DNA of 64,000 bases from Paraconexibacter algicola (GTDB taxonomy: Bacteria > Actinomycetota > Thermoleophilia > Solirubrobacterales > Solirubrobacteraceae): the NCBI RefSeq assembly GCF_003044185.1, contig NZ_PYYB01000004.1:1-64000 (forward strand). The letters are read 5' to 3'. The notes under the pieces were generated by a model. It saw nothing but the letters and a program-made list of their open reading frames with translations. It was not told the origin of the DNA and ran no database searches. Numbering within the stretch: the stretch's first letter is position 1; the number at the start of each line of letters is the position of its first letter. Shown one piece after another: positions 43,163 through 53,701 of the stretch. Made by a program: the position numbers and the translations under genes.

Positions 43163-43866
43163 GCCTCGAGCAGCTCGTGCTCGAGGCGACCGTCGTCGTG
43201 CAGGCGCACGACGCGCGCCCCGGTGAGGCCCTCGCCGAAGCGCATCGCCTCGCCCTCGTGCGCGATCGCCTGCGCGGTCGACGGACCGCCGAGCAGGACC
43301 AGGTCGCCCGGGCCGGGGAGCGCGAACGCGTCGTGCAGGTGACCGCTGAGGACCGCGCGGACGTGCGGTCGCGCAGCGAGCGCGTCGAGGAGCGCGTCGG
43401 CGCCGTCGAGCTGGAACCACTCGTGGGTGCTGCGCGAGCGCGGCGGATGGTGGACGACGAGCACGGTCGGGCGGTCGTCGAGTGCGTCGAGGCGGTGCAG
43501 CAGGGCGGGCACGTCGAGCGTCCCGTGGATCTGCCCCGGGCGGGCGGTCCGCGCGCCGAGGACGCGCCAGGCGCCGACCTCGGCGGTGTCGGGACCGCCG
43601 AGCGCCACCGTCGGCGCGTCGTGGTTGCCGCCCACGGCGAGGACCGGGGCTCCCAGCGCGACGAGCGCCTCGTCGACGCGCCGCACCGCGTCCGGGTGCT
43701 CGTCGTCGGTCACGTCGCCGCTGTGGACGACGAGGTCGGCGGACTCCCCGCGGGCGGTCCAGGCGGCCAGCACGGTCGCCAGCCGGGCGTCCGGGTCGCA
43801 CTCCATGACCGGACCACCCGGGGTGGCACCGAGGTGCGTGTCGGACAGGTGCAGGAGCGTGACCAC
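43159..43866 (-). CDS. Calcineurin-like phosphodiesterase (CpdA-type)
   Basis: 235 residues, GTG start with CAGGAT 6 bases upstream. The full metallophosphoesterase set is present: LSDTHLG, HSGDVTDD, GGNHD, VVHHPP and SGHLHDAF. The compact single-domain form with a di-metal site resembles class III cyclic-nucleotide phosphodiesterases, but the substrate (cAMP, UDP-diacylglucosamine or other) cannot be told. Cytoplasmic, no signal peptide. It lies between two short genes and is followed upstream by glutaredoxin on the same strand, 25 bases away. Confidence 0.87.
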   Translation of the reverse strand: MVTLLHLSDTHLGATPGGPVMECDPDARLATVLAAWTARGESADLVVHSGDVTDDEHPDAVRRVDEALVALGAPVLAVGGNHDAPTVALGGPDTAEVGAWRVLGARTARPGQIHGTLDVPALLHRLDALDDRPTVLVVHHPPRSRSTHEWFQLDGADALLDALAARPHVRAVLSGHLHDAFALPGPGDLVLLGGPSTAQAIAHEGEAMRFGEGLTGARVVRLHDDGRLEHELLEA

Positions 43867-43891
43867 GGCCGCATCCTGCCCGATCGGGCGG

Positions 43892-44149
43892 TCAGGCGGC
43901 GGCGAGGAGCTGGTCGAGCTCGCCGGTCTTGTCGGCGCGCGCGGTCTCGTCGTAGCCGCCGACGACCGTGTCGCCGATGATGACCTGCGGGAAGCTCATC
44001 CGGCCGGTGCGCTCCACGAGGGCGGAGCGTCCCTCCGGGTCACGTGCCAGATTGATCTCCTCGTACTGCAGCCCGCGCTTGTCGAGCAGCCGCTTGACGC
44101 GGACGCAGTAGGGACACATGTCGGTCGTGTACACCGTGATCGAAGCCAT
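43892..44149 (-). CDS. Glutaredoxin-family thiol reductase
   Basis: 85 residues. Thioredoxin fold with CPYC active site (TTDMCPYCVRVKRLL), cis-Pro in SFPQVIIGD, and the GGYDE segment that binds the thiol substrate in glutaredoxins. The organism group usually lacks glutathione, so mycothiol or another donor (mycoredoxin-like use) is likely; this is inference. ATG start with a TATACT hexamer 10 bases upstream. Confidence 0.9.
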   Translation of the reverse strand: MASITVYTTDMCPYCVRVKRLLDKRGLQYEEINLARDPEGRSALVERTGRMSFPQVIIGDTVVGGYDETARADKTGELDQLLAAA

Positions 44150-44159
44150 GACTTCACAA

Positions 44160-44165
44160 AGTATA
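44160..44165 (-). promoter_or_regulatory. -10 hexamer TATACT before the glutaredoxin gene
   Basis: The best match to a -10 consensus in the window, on the minus strand, ending 10 bases before the ATG. The region lies between divergent genes, with recO starting 16 bases away on the other side. Confidence 0.55.
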
Positions 44166-44180
44166 GCGGGTGGGTGCTGA

Positions 44181-44936
44181 GTGCCCGGTCCGGTCAAGAC
44201 CGAGGCCGTCGTCCTGCGCTCGATGCGCTTCGGGGAGGCCGACCGCATCCTGCACCTCTACACGCCCGGTCGCGGACGGGTCGGGGCGATCGCCAAGGGC
44301 GTGCGGCGCGCCCGCAGCCGCTTCGGCGGCCGGCTCGAGCCGTTCGGCCGGGTCGACCTCGTGCTGCACGAGGGACGCAGCGACCTGCTCACCGTCACCG
44401 GCGCGCAGATCCTCGAGCCGCACCGCGTCCTGCGCGAGGACGGCCGCGCGCTCGACGCCGCCGGCCGTGCCTGCGACGCGGTCGCCCGCCTGTTCGAGCA
44501 CGCCGAGCCACAGCCCGAGGTCTACCGCCTGCTCTGCCACGAGCTGACCATCCTCGACCGCGCCGCCGCGGCGCCCGAGAAGGCCGCGGCCGCCGGCTTC
44601 GACCACCACGCCAACCAGCTCGCCTTCCGGCTGAAGCTCCTCCATGCGGGCGGCTTCGCCCCCCAGCTGACCTCGTGCGCGCAGTGCGGCGAGGTCGACC
44701 ACCTCTCCGGCTTCAGCGGCGCGGCGGGCGGCGTGGTCTGCTCGTCCTGCGAGGCGGGGGCGTTCCCGCTCGCCCAGGACGCCTACGGCTTCCTCACCGA
44801 CGCGCTCGCCGCCCCGCTCGCCCGCGCGCCGCAGGCCCCGACCCGCGCGCTCGCCCAGGCCGAGCGGGCCATCGGGGAGACCGTCGAGCACCACGCCGGC
44901 GTGCACCTGCGCTCGGCCCGTCCGGTCGCTCCATAG
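44181..44936 (+). CDS. recO: DNA repair protein RecO
   Basis: 251 residues, GTG start. N-terminal OB fold (TEAVVLRSMRFGEADRILHLYTPGRGRVGAIAKGVRRARS) that binds SSB and DNA, helical middle, and a zinc finger of the form CAQC ... CSSC near residues 173-193. RecO loads RecA at gaps with RecR. It is divergent from glutaredoxin; its stop forms part of the -10-like hexamer of ppdK. Confidence 0.95.
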   Translation: MPGPVKTEAVVLRSMRFGEADRILHLYTPGRGRVGAIAKGVRRARSRFGGRLEPFGRVDLVLHEGRSDLLTVTGAQILEPHRVLREDGRALDAAGRACDAVARLFEHAEPQPEVYRLLCHELTILDRAAAAPEKAAAAGFDHHANQLAFRLKLLHAGGFAPQLTSCAQCGEVDHLSGFSGAAGGVVCSSCEAGAFPLAQDAYGFLTDALAAPLARAPQAPTRALAQAERAIGETVEHHAGVHLRSARPVAP

Positions 44937-44939
44937 GAT
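44934..44939 (+). promoter_or_regulatory. -10-like TAGGAT before ppdK
   Basis: It begins with the recO stop codon. It ends 3 bases before GTG 44943 and 6 before GTG 44946, which slightly favours the second GTG as the start of a leaderless transcript. Confidence 0.4.
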
Positions 44940-44942
44940 CCG

Positions 44943-47526
<2,584 letters not shown>

Positions 47527-47540
<14 letters not shown>

Positions 47541-48318
47541 GCCACACGCGGTCGCGCGGGTCGCGCGCGGCCTGCGCGCCGCGGCGCTCGCCGCGAAGGA
47601 CCGCGAGGACGTCGGGCCGCTGCTGCTGGGCCTGCACCCGGCGAGCGACCGCTACTACGGGTCGGTGGCGGTGCCCGCCGCGGGTGTCGCGCCCGCCGAC
47701 GTCGACGCCCGCGTGCTTGCACGGGCACGTGACGCGTTCGCCGCGCGCGGCCGGCGCCTGCGCGTGGAGCTCGTCGAGCAGGACGTGCCCGGCGTCGCCG
47801 ACGCGCTCGTCGCGCTCGGGCTGGAGGTCGAGGCGCGCGTGCCGCTGCTCGTCTGCGCCCCGCAGGACCTCGTCGCCGTCGACCCGCCCGCCGGGATCGG
47901 GATCGAGCACATCCCCAGCTCCGCCGACGACGAGATCGTCCACGAGGCGCTGCAGGCCGGGCGGGCCGCGTTCGCCGGGGCGGCCGACGTGACCGACGAC
48001 GAGGTCGCCCGGGTCGCGGAGATCGTCCTCGACGGCGGGCTCGTCGCGGCCCGCGACGCGTTCCACCGTGTCGTCGGCTCCGGGTTCGCGATGGCCCCGC
48101 AGGAGGGCGTCAGCGAGATCACCGCGATCGGGGTCGACGAGCGCGCCCGCGGCCAGGGGCTCGGGACCGCGCTGACGTCCGCGATCACCGCCGCGGCGTT
48201 CGCGGCGGGCGTCGAGCTCGCGGTCCTCAGCCCCGGGGACGAGCGCGCCCACGGCATCTACGCCCGCGTCGGCTACCGCCCGCTCGCGGACATGGTCTTC
48301 CTCACGGATCCCGCGTAG
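47527..48318 (+). CDS. GNAT-family N-acetyltransferase
   Basis: 263 residues, GTG start overlapping the ppdK stop by 14 bases. The C-terminal half holds a GNAT acetyl-CoA loop: ITAIGVDERARGQGLGTALTSAI, then ELAVLSPGDERAHGIYARVGYRP. The N-terminal half (about 140 residues, poorly conserved) resembles a second, degenerate GNAT fold. Substrate unknown. There is no sign that it modifies PpdK, but translational coupling suggests joint expression. Confidence 0.82.
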
Positions 48319-48329
48319 CCCGCGTCGCG

Positions 48330-48349
48330 CGGCACACGGATCCGTGCCG
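48330..48349 (+). terminator. Hairpin after the GNAT gene
   Basis: CGGCAC and GTGCCG enclose an 8-base loop, 12 bases after the stop. No T-run follows. Confidence 0.4.
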
Positions 48350-48399
48350 GGACCGTCACGGGCCACCGCCCCCGCCTGCGCCGCTGCGACAATCCGGAC

Positions 48400-49440
48400 G
48401 TGGACCCGCACCTGCACCCCGGACCCGTCGGCGAGGACTTCCACGCGCGGCGCCGCGCGTGGGAGGAGGCGAACCTCTCGCCGCTCGCGGCGCGGTCGTG
48501 GCCGGCGCGCCGCGTCCACGAGGAGGACGACTGCGGCCTGCGCAGCCCGCTGCAGCGCGACCGCGACCGGATCGTGCACAGCAAGGCGTTCCGGCGGCTC
48601 AAGCACAAGACCCAGGTGTTCGTCGCGCCCGAGGGCGACCACTACCGCACGCGGCTCACGCACACCCTCGAGGTCACGCAGATCTCGCGGACGGTCGCGC
48701 GGGCGCTCGCCCTCAACGAGGACCTCACCGAGGCGATCGGCCTCGGCCACGACCTCGGGCATCCGCCGTTCGGGCACATCGGCGAGGACGTCCTGGACCG
48801 CTGCCTGCAGGACCGCTTCGGGCGCGCGTTCCGCCACTTCGAGCACTCGCTGCGCGTCGTCGACGTGCTCGAGCGGGACGGCCGCGGGCTCAACCTCACC
48901 GCCGACGTGCGCGACGGCATCCGCTGCCACTCGGGCCGCTCGCCGACCCCGGCGACGCTCGAGGGGCGGATCGTGCGGCTCGTCGACCGGATCGCCTACA
49001 TCAACCACGACATCGACGACGCCGTCCGCGCCGGGGTGCTCGACGTCCGCCGCCTGCCGCAGGACGCGATCGCGGTCCTCGGCGAGACCGGGTCGGTCCG
49101 GATCGACCGGCTCGTCCACGACCTCGTCGAGCACAGCTCGCGGGCCGGGGACGTCGTGCAGGGCGACGAGGCGGGGGAGGCCATGGCCGCGCTGCGCGCC
49201 TTCATGTTCGACGAGGTCTACCTCGGCGAGGTCGCCCGCCGCGAGCACGAGCGGATCGACCTCGTGCTGCGCACCCTCTTCCACCACTACGTCGGCCTGC
49301 CCGACGGTCCGCCCGACGGCGGCGGCGCGCCCGACGCGGACCTCGCGCAACGCGTCACCGACTACCTCGCCGGCATGACCGACCGCTACTGCATCCGCAC
49401 GTTCGAGCAGCTCGCGGTCCCCGCGTCGCTGCCGCTCTAG
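48400..49440 (+). CDS. dGTPase-like HD-domain triphosphohydrolase
   Basis: 346 residues, GTG start with GACAAT 6 bases upstream. HD superfamily: SPLQRDRDRIVHSKAFRRLKHKTQVF, RLTHTLEVTQISR (first His), GHDLGHPPFGHIGE (His-Asp) and RIAYINHDIDDA (last Asp). These fit deoxyguanosinetriphosphate triphosphohydrolase-like proteins, which cut dNTPs to deoxynucleoside and tripolyphosphate. It precedes dnaG by 16 bases, the conserved dgt-dnaG order of actinobacteria. Confidence 0.93.
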   Translation: MDPHLHPGPVGEDFHARRRAWEEANLSPLAARSWPARRVHEEDDCGLRSPLQRDRDRIVHSKAFRRLKHKTQVFVAPEGDHYRTRLTHTLEVTQISRTVARALALNEDLTEAIGLGHDLGHPPFGHIGEDVLDRCLQDRFGRAFRHFEHSLRVVDVLERDGRGLNLTADVRDGIRCHSGRSPTPATLEGRIVRLVDRIAYINHDIDDAVRAGVLDVRRLPQDAIAVLGETGSVRIDRLVHDLVEHSSRAGDVVQGDEAGEAMAALRAFMFDEVYLGEVARREHERIDLVLRTLFHHYVGLPDGPPDGGGAPDADLAQRVTDYLAGMTDRYCIRTFEQLAVPASLPL

Positions 49441-49456
49441 GCTCCGACCTGCGCCG

Positions 49457-51334
49457 ATGGCCCGCTACACCGCCGACAGCAAGGAGAAGGTCCGCGACGC
49501 GGTCGACATGCTCGACCTCGTCAGCACCCGCACCGAGCTGAAGAAGAGCGGCGGGTCGAGCTACATGGGCCGCTGCCCGTTCCACGAGGAGCGGTCCGGG
49601 TCGCTCAGCGTCGAGACCGCGAAGAAGGTCTACCACTGCTTCGGCTGCGGCGCCTCGGGTGACTGCTTCCGCTTCGTCGAGGAGCTCGAGGGGCTCGACT
49701 TCAAGGGCGCGATGGAGTGGCTGGCCGCCCGCTACAACGTCGAGCTGGAGCTCGAGGACGAGGACCCGGCGGCCGCCCGCCGCCGCCAGGAGCGCGAGCG
49801 GCTGCTCGAGCTGCTCGAGCGCACCGCGACGTTCTACAGCCGCTACCTCTGGGAGTCCAAGGAGGCGCGGCGCGCCCGCGAGTACCTCGCCCAGCGCGGC
49901 CTCGGCGAGGAGGTCCTGCGCACCTACCGGGTCGGCTACTCGCCCAAGGCCTGGGACACCGTGCTGATGGCCTCGCGCAAGGCGGGCTTCTCCAACCGCG
50001 AGTGCTACGACGCGGGCCTGGCCAAGCGCGCGCAGGGGGAGGGCCGCATCTACGACGCCTTCCGCGGCCGCGTGATGTTCCCGCTGTGCGACCGGCGCGG
50101 GCGCGTCCTGGGCTTCGGCGCGCGGACGCTGTCCTCGCAGGACGGCCCGAAGTACCTGAACTCCAACGACAACGCCGTCTTCCACAAGGGCCAGCACCTC
50201 TACGGCGCGGACCTCGCCCGCAGCGCCGCGGCCCGCGCCGGCGAGGTGATCCTCTGCGAGGGCTACACCGACGTCCTCGCCCTGCACCAGGCGGGCCTGA
50301 CGAACACGGTCGGGCAGATGGGCACCGCGCTCACGCCCGACCAGGTCGGCGAGCTGTCGCGGCTGGCGCCCACGGTGCACATGGCCCTGGACGCCGACGA
50401 GGCGGGCCAGAACGCGATGCTGAAGGCTGCGACCGTCGCGCGCGGGCGCGGCGTCACGCTGCGCGTCGTGCAGCTGCCCGGCGGCCAGGACCCCGCCGAC
50501 GTCGTCGCCGCCTCCGCGCAGGACATGCGCGACCGGGTCGCCGCGTCGCTGCCGTTCGTCGCGTTCCGCGTGCGCCGCGCGCTCGACGGTGGCGACCTCT
50601 CCGACGCCGAGGGCAAGGACGCGGTGATCGACGAGCTGCGCCCCGTCTTCGCCGAGCTGCCACCCGGCGTGCTGCGCGAGGAGCTGCTGCAGACCGTCGC
50701 CGAGCGCCTCGACGTCAAGCCGTCCCTGGTCAGCGGCTGGCTCGCCGCTCCCGCGCCTGCGCCCGCGTCGGCCGGTCGCCCCGGACGTCCCGCCCCGCGG
50801 CCCGAGCCTGCCGCCCCGGCGTTCGGCGACCCAGGCCCGCCCGCCGGTCCCGCGGGGCGCGGCGCGCCGGGACCCGCGCGGGGCCGCGGTCCGGTCCGCG
50901 CCGGACTCGACGCGGCGGTGCAGTCCGAGCGCGCGTTCCTCGCCGCGGTCGTCGCCCTGCCGCAGTCCGGCACGACCGAGCTCGAGCGCCTGGACCTCGA
51001 CGTGGCGTTCACCAGCCCGCTGCATCGCCGGGCGGCGCAGCACCTGCTCGCGCACCCGGGCGAGCCGACGACGGGCATCGACCCCGAGGACCAGGAGCTC
51101 GCCGCCCTGGCCGCGGAGCTCGCCGTCCGCGCGGGCGAGCTCGGCGCCTCCGGCGCGATCCTCGAGGCCGAGGCGCGCAAGGTCGAGCTCGCGATGGTCG
51201 ACCGGCTGATCGCCCAGAGCCGCGCCCGCGGCACCGGCGGCGTCGCCGACCTCGCCCGCCGCCGCCAGGAGCTCCAGGCGGCACAGCACCGCGCGCTCGA
51301 GCGCGCGATGGCGGAGACCGCCAAGCCCGACTGA
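49457..51334 (+). CDS. dnaG: DNA primase
   Basis: 625 residues. N-terminal CHC2 zinc-binding domain (CPFHEERSGSLSV ... CFGCGASGD, about 37-68); the middle has GRVMFPLCDRRGRVLGFGARTL and KYLNSNDNAVFHKGQHLYG, and the TOPRIM part has EGYTDVLALHQAG and DADEAGQNA. A Pro/Ala/Gly-rich linker (about 430-480) leads to the C-terminal helicase-binding domain. The zinc domain has RSGSLSV where TPSF is usual. It synthesises RNA primers at the replication fork. Confidence 0.96.
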   Translation: MARYTADSKEKVRDAVDMLDLVSTRTELKKSGGSSYMGRCPFHEERSGSLSVETAKKVYHCFGCGASGDCFRFVEELEGLDFKGAMEWLAARYNVELELEDEDPAAARRRQERERLLELLERTATFYSRYLWESKEARRAREYLAQRGLGEEVLRTYRVGYSPKAWDTVLMASRKAGFSNRECYDAGLAKRAQGEGRIYDAFRGRVMFPLCDRRGRVLGFGARTLSSQDGPKYLNSNDNAVFHKGQHLYGADLARSAAARAGEVILCEGYTDVLALHQAGLTNTVGQMGTALTPDQVGELSRLAPTVHMALDADEAGQNAMLKAATVARGRGVTLRVVQLPGGQDPADVVAASAQDMRDRVAASLPFVAFRVRRALDGGDLSDAEGKDAVIDELRPVFAELPPGVLREELLQTVAERLDVKPSLVSGWLAAPAPAPASAGRPGRPAPRPEPAAPAFGDPGPPAGPAGRGAPGPARGRGPVRAGLDAAVQSERAFLAAVVALPQSGTTELERLDLDVAFTSPLHRRAAQHLLAHPGEPTTGIDPEDQELAALAAELAVRAGELGASGAILEAEARKVELAMVDRLIAQSRARGTGGVADLARRRQELQAAQHRALERAMAETAKPD

Positions 51335-51362
51335 CCCCGCGCGATCCGTCCGCGAGGCGAAC

Positions 51363-51368
51363 TAGTGT
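51363..51368 (+). promoter_or_regulatory. -10-like TAGTGT before the HNH gene
   Basis: The hexamer ends 10 bases before the ATG at 51379, in the short AT-richer gap after dnaG. Confidence 0.4.
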
Positions 51369-51378
51369 TCGTGTTCGC

Positions 51379-51951
51379 ATGCGGCGCTCGGACGGTATCG
51401 ATGCAGGGCGGTTGTCGGAGCTGGTCGCCGCGGACCACACCGTTGCGGAGATCGCCGAGCAGTTGGGGCGCAGCGAGGCGACGGTGCGCCACTGGCTGCG
51501 GCGCCACGATCTGGCGATCACCGACGCAGCGCGAACCAAGCGCCGACGCCTCCCGCGCTTCTCCGCGGTCTGCGCCACGCACGGCACGGCCCAGCACGTC
51601 CGTCGACCCGACGGGGTTGCGGTCTGTCTGCAGTGCCGGGCGGCCGCCGTTCGCGACTGGCGCCGTCGCGCAAAGGCACGACTGGTCGCCGAGATGGGGG
51701 GTCGGTGTCGGTGCTGCGGATTCGACGCCTTCGATGCCGCGCTGCACTTCCACCATCTCGATCCCGGCACGAAGCGTTTCGCCATCGGCGCGCGGGGATT
51801 GACGCGCTCGTACGAGCGTCTCCGGGAAGAGGCGGCGAAGTGCGTGCTGCTCTGTGCCAACTGCCACGCCGGCGTGGAGGCGGGGGAGGTCGAACTGCCT
51901 CCGTCGGTTCTCCTCGATAAGCTTTCCGACGAGCCGAACCTTCGGGGGTAA
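51379..51951 (+). CDS. HTH-HNH endonuclease running into tRNA-Asn
   Basis: 190 residues. An N-terminal helix-turn-helix (HTVAEIAEQLGRSEATVRHWLRRH) and a Cys pair (CATHG ... CLQC) precede an HNH nuclease: CRCCGFD, LHFHHLDPGTKRFAIG and CVLLCANCHAGVEAG. The HH of the motif and both CxxC knuckles are intact. Codon use is clearly less G/C-biased at third positions than in its neighbours (for example GATAAGCTTTCC near the end), suggesting recent acquisition. Its stop TAA (51949-51951) lies inside the tRNA-Asn gene, so the last codons share tRNA sequence. Role unknown; homing-like or defence use is speculation. Confidence 0.82.
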   Translation: MRRSDGIDAGRLSELVAADHTVAEIAEQLGRSEATVRHWLRRHDLAITDAARTKRRRLPRFSAVCATHGTAQHVRRPDGVAVCLQCRAAAVRDWRRRAKARLVAEMGGRCRCCGFDAFDAALHFHHLDPGTKRFAIGARGLTRSYERLREEAAKCVLLCANCHAGVEAGEVELPPSVLLDKLSDEPNLRG

Positions 51952-52014
51952 TTCAATCGGCAGAATGCTCGGCTGTTAACCGAGTCGTTGTGGGTTCGAG
52001 TCCCACCCCCCGAG
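51942..52014 (+). tRNA. tRNA-Asn (GTT)
   Basis: A full cloverleaf can be drawn. The acceptor TCGGGGG (51942-51948) pairs with CCCCCGA (52007-52013). The D stem is ATTC/GAAT and the anticodon stem CTCGG/CCGAG, with loop CTGTTAA and anticodon GTT at 51975-51977. The T stem is GTGGG/CCCAC with loop TTCGAGT, and the discriminator is G at 52014. CCA is not encoded. The 5' ten bases overlap the HNH reading frame. A strong hairpin follows. Confidence 0.95.
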
Positions 52015-52019
52015 CTCTC

Positions 52020-52044
52020 GACGGCGCCCATGATGGGCGCCGTC
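52020..52044 (+). terminator. Perfect 12-bp hairpin after tRNA-Asn
   Basis: GACGGCGCCCAT and ATGGGCGCCGTC are exact reverse complements around a single G, starting six bases past the tRNA. CCCTCGTTGG follows. Confidence 0.8.
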
Positions 52045-52081
52045 CCTCGTTGGAACGGCCAGGTACCTCCGGGTCCTCCGC

Positions 52082-52087
52082 TACCGT
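52082..52087 (+). promoter_or_regulatory. -10-like TACCGT before the Calx-beta gene
   Basis: The hexamer ends 6 bases before the ATG at 52094. Confidence 0.4.
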
Positions 52088-52093
52088 GCCGCC

Positions 52094-53701
52094 ATGAGGT
52101 TCGCGCAGAAGGGACGGGAGGGAACCCGTCAGGTCCTGTCGGTCGCCGCCGCCGCGGTGGCATCACTCGTGCTGGCGCCGAGCGCCCACGCGGCGCTGGG
52201 CGTCTCCTCGCCGACCGTGACCGAGGGCACCGGCCCGACGGCCGGCGCCACGCTGAGCTTCACGGTCACCGACTCCGGCCTGTCCTGCGGCGGCACCGCG
52301 TACGTCACGACGCGCGCGGGCACCGCGACGGCGACCGCCGACTACGTGCCGCGCACGGCGTTCGCGGTCGACATCCCGACCGGGCTGCTCGGCTTCGGCT
52401 GCAGCACGACCGTGACCGTCGCGGTCGTCGGCGACGCGCTCGACGAGAACGACGAGACGGTCATCCTCGACGCGGCCGGCACGGCCACGGGCGCCGCCGA
52501 GGCGTCGGGCACCGGCACGATCGCGGACGACGATGCGGCGCCGACCGTCACGCTCGCGCCCGGCGCGGCGCCGGAGGGCACCGGGACCGCCGGGTTCGTG
52601 CCGCTCGTCGCGTCGCTCAGCGCGCCTAGCGGCAAGGCGGTCACCGTCCCGTACACCGTCGCCCCGGGCACCGCGACCGCGCCGGAGGACATCGACGCGA
52701 CGGCCGGGCAGCTCGTCATCCCCGCCGGGGCGGGCAGCGGCGAGGTCCGCGTCCCGACCGTCGGCGACGACGTGGACGAGCCGGACGAGCAGTTCACCGT
52801 CACGCTCGGCACCCCGCTGGCGGGCACCGCGACGCTCGGCACCGGGATCACCGCGACCGGCACCGTCGTCAACGACGACGCGCCCGTCGTGAGCATCACG
52901 GGCGTCAGCGGCCGCGAGGGCACCGCCGCGACGCCGACGCCGTTCACCTTCACCGTCGCGCTGTCGAAGGCCGGCCGCGTACCGGTCACGGTGCGCGTCC
53001 TCACCGGGGACGTGCAGGCCAAGGCGCCGGGCGACTACGCGCCGATCGACACGACGCTGACGTTCGCCGTCGGCGAGACGTCGAAGACCGTCACCGTGGG
53101 CGTCGTCGCCGACGCCGTCCGCGAGCCGGACGAGGCGTTCGCGATCGCGCTGGCCGAGCCCGTCGGCGCGACGATCGGGACCGCGATCGCGCTCGGCGCG
53201 ATCATCGACGACGACGCCGCCGGCACGGGAACCGGGACCGGGACGGGAACGGGTACGGGCACCGGCACCGGCACCGGGACGGGCGGCAACACCGGGACCG
53301 GCGGCGGCACCGGCGGGACGGTGACGATCCCGGGCGGGAGCGTCGACGCGACCCAGCCGGTCGTGCGCCTGGCGAGCCTCGCCTACCGGCGCAGCGGCGC
53401 GAAGGTCCGCCTGACCGTCACCTGCCCGGCGACCGAGATCCGCTGCACGGGGACGGTCAACGTGTTCAACGTCGTCGTCCCGAAGGCGAAGACGAAGGCG
53501 CTGCGCCGCGAGGTGCGCCTGGCCCGCGGGACCTTCGCGCTCGCCGGCGGGGCCAGCACCACGCTGACGCTGTCGACGACCGCCAAGGGCCGGGCGCTGC
53601 TCACGGCCGCCCGCTCGTTCCGGGCGCGGGCGTTCGCGGTCGCGCGCGACGCCGCGGGGAACACCGGCATCGCGACGAAGACCGCGACCTTCAGGCGCTG
53701 A
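52094..53701 (+). CDS. Secreted protein with Calx-beta repeats and a Gly-Thr linker
   Basis: 535 residues. A signal peptide (RQVLSVAAAAVASLVLAPSAHA, cleavage near residue 33) is followed by three Calx-beta-like domains, each with the pattern GTATATADYVP and DALDENDETVIL/DVDEPDEQFTV/DAVREPDEAFAIAL ending in IADDDA. These bind calcium in other proteins. A simple (Gly-Thr)n linker at about residues 376-397 then leads to a C-terminal beta domain (VRLASLAYRRSGAKVRLTVTCP, ARAFAVARDAAGNTG). It is probably a surface or matrix protein. The stop overlaps the convergent glycosyltransferase by 11 bases. Confidence 0.85.
   Translation: MRFAQKGREGTRQVLSVAAAAVASLVLAPSAHAALGVSSPTVTEGTGPTAGATLSFTVTDSGLSCGGTAYVTTRAGTATATADYVPRTAFAVDIPTGLLGFGCSTTVTVAVVGDALDENDETVILDAAGTATGAAEASGTGTIADDDAAPTVTLAPGAAPEGTGTAGFVPLVASLSAPSGKAVTVPYTVAPGTATAPEDIDATAGQLVIPAGAGSGEVRVPTVGDDVDEPDEQFTVTLGTPLAGTATLGTGITATGTVVNDDAPVVSITGVSGREGTAATPTPFTFTVALSKAGRVPVTVRVLTGDVQAKAPGDYAPIDTTLTFAVGETSKTVTVGVVADAVREPDEAFAIALAEPVGATIGTAIALGAIIDDDAAGTGTGTGTGTGTGTGTGTGTGGNTGTGGGTGGTVTIPGGSVDATQPVVRLASLAYRRSGAKVRLTVTCPATEIRCTGTVNVFNVVVPKAKTKALRREVRLARGTFALAGGASTTLTLSTTAKGRALLTAARSFRARAFAVARDAAGNTGIATKTATFRR
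53221..53290 (+). repeat. GGNACN simple repeat encoding Gly-Thr
   Basis: A tandem GGN-ACN dipeptide run of about ten units within the Calx-beta gene. Synonymous third positions vary (A, G, C or T), so slippage is partly suppressed, but it is still the most repetitive coding stretch in the window. Confidence 0.7.

Noticed and set aside
51379-51951. HNH gene as part of a restriction-modification or anti-phage island
   Set aside because: No methyltransferase, helicase or other defence gene is adjacent; dnaG and a secreted protein flank it.
53221-53300. Short tandem repeats that might be a CRISPR array
   Set aside because: The units are 6 bases, in frame, encode Gly-Thr and have no spacers.
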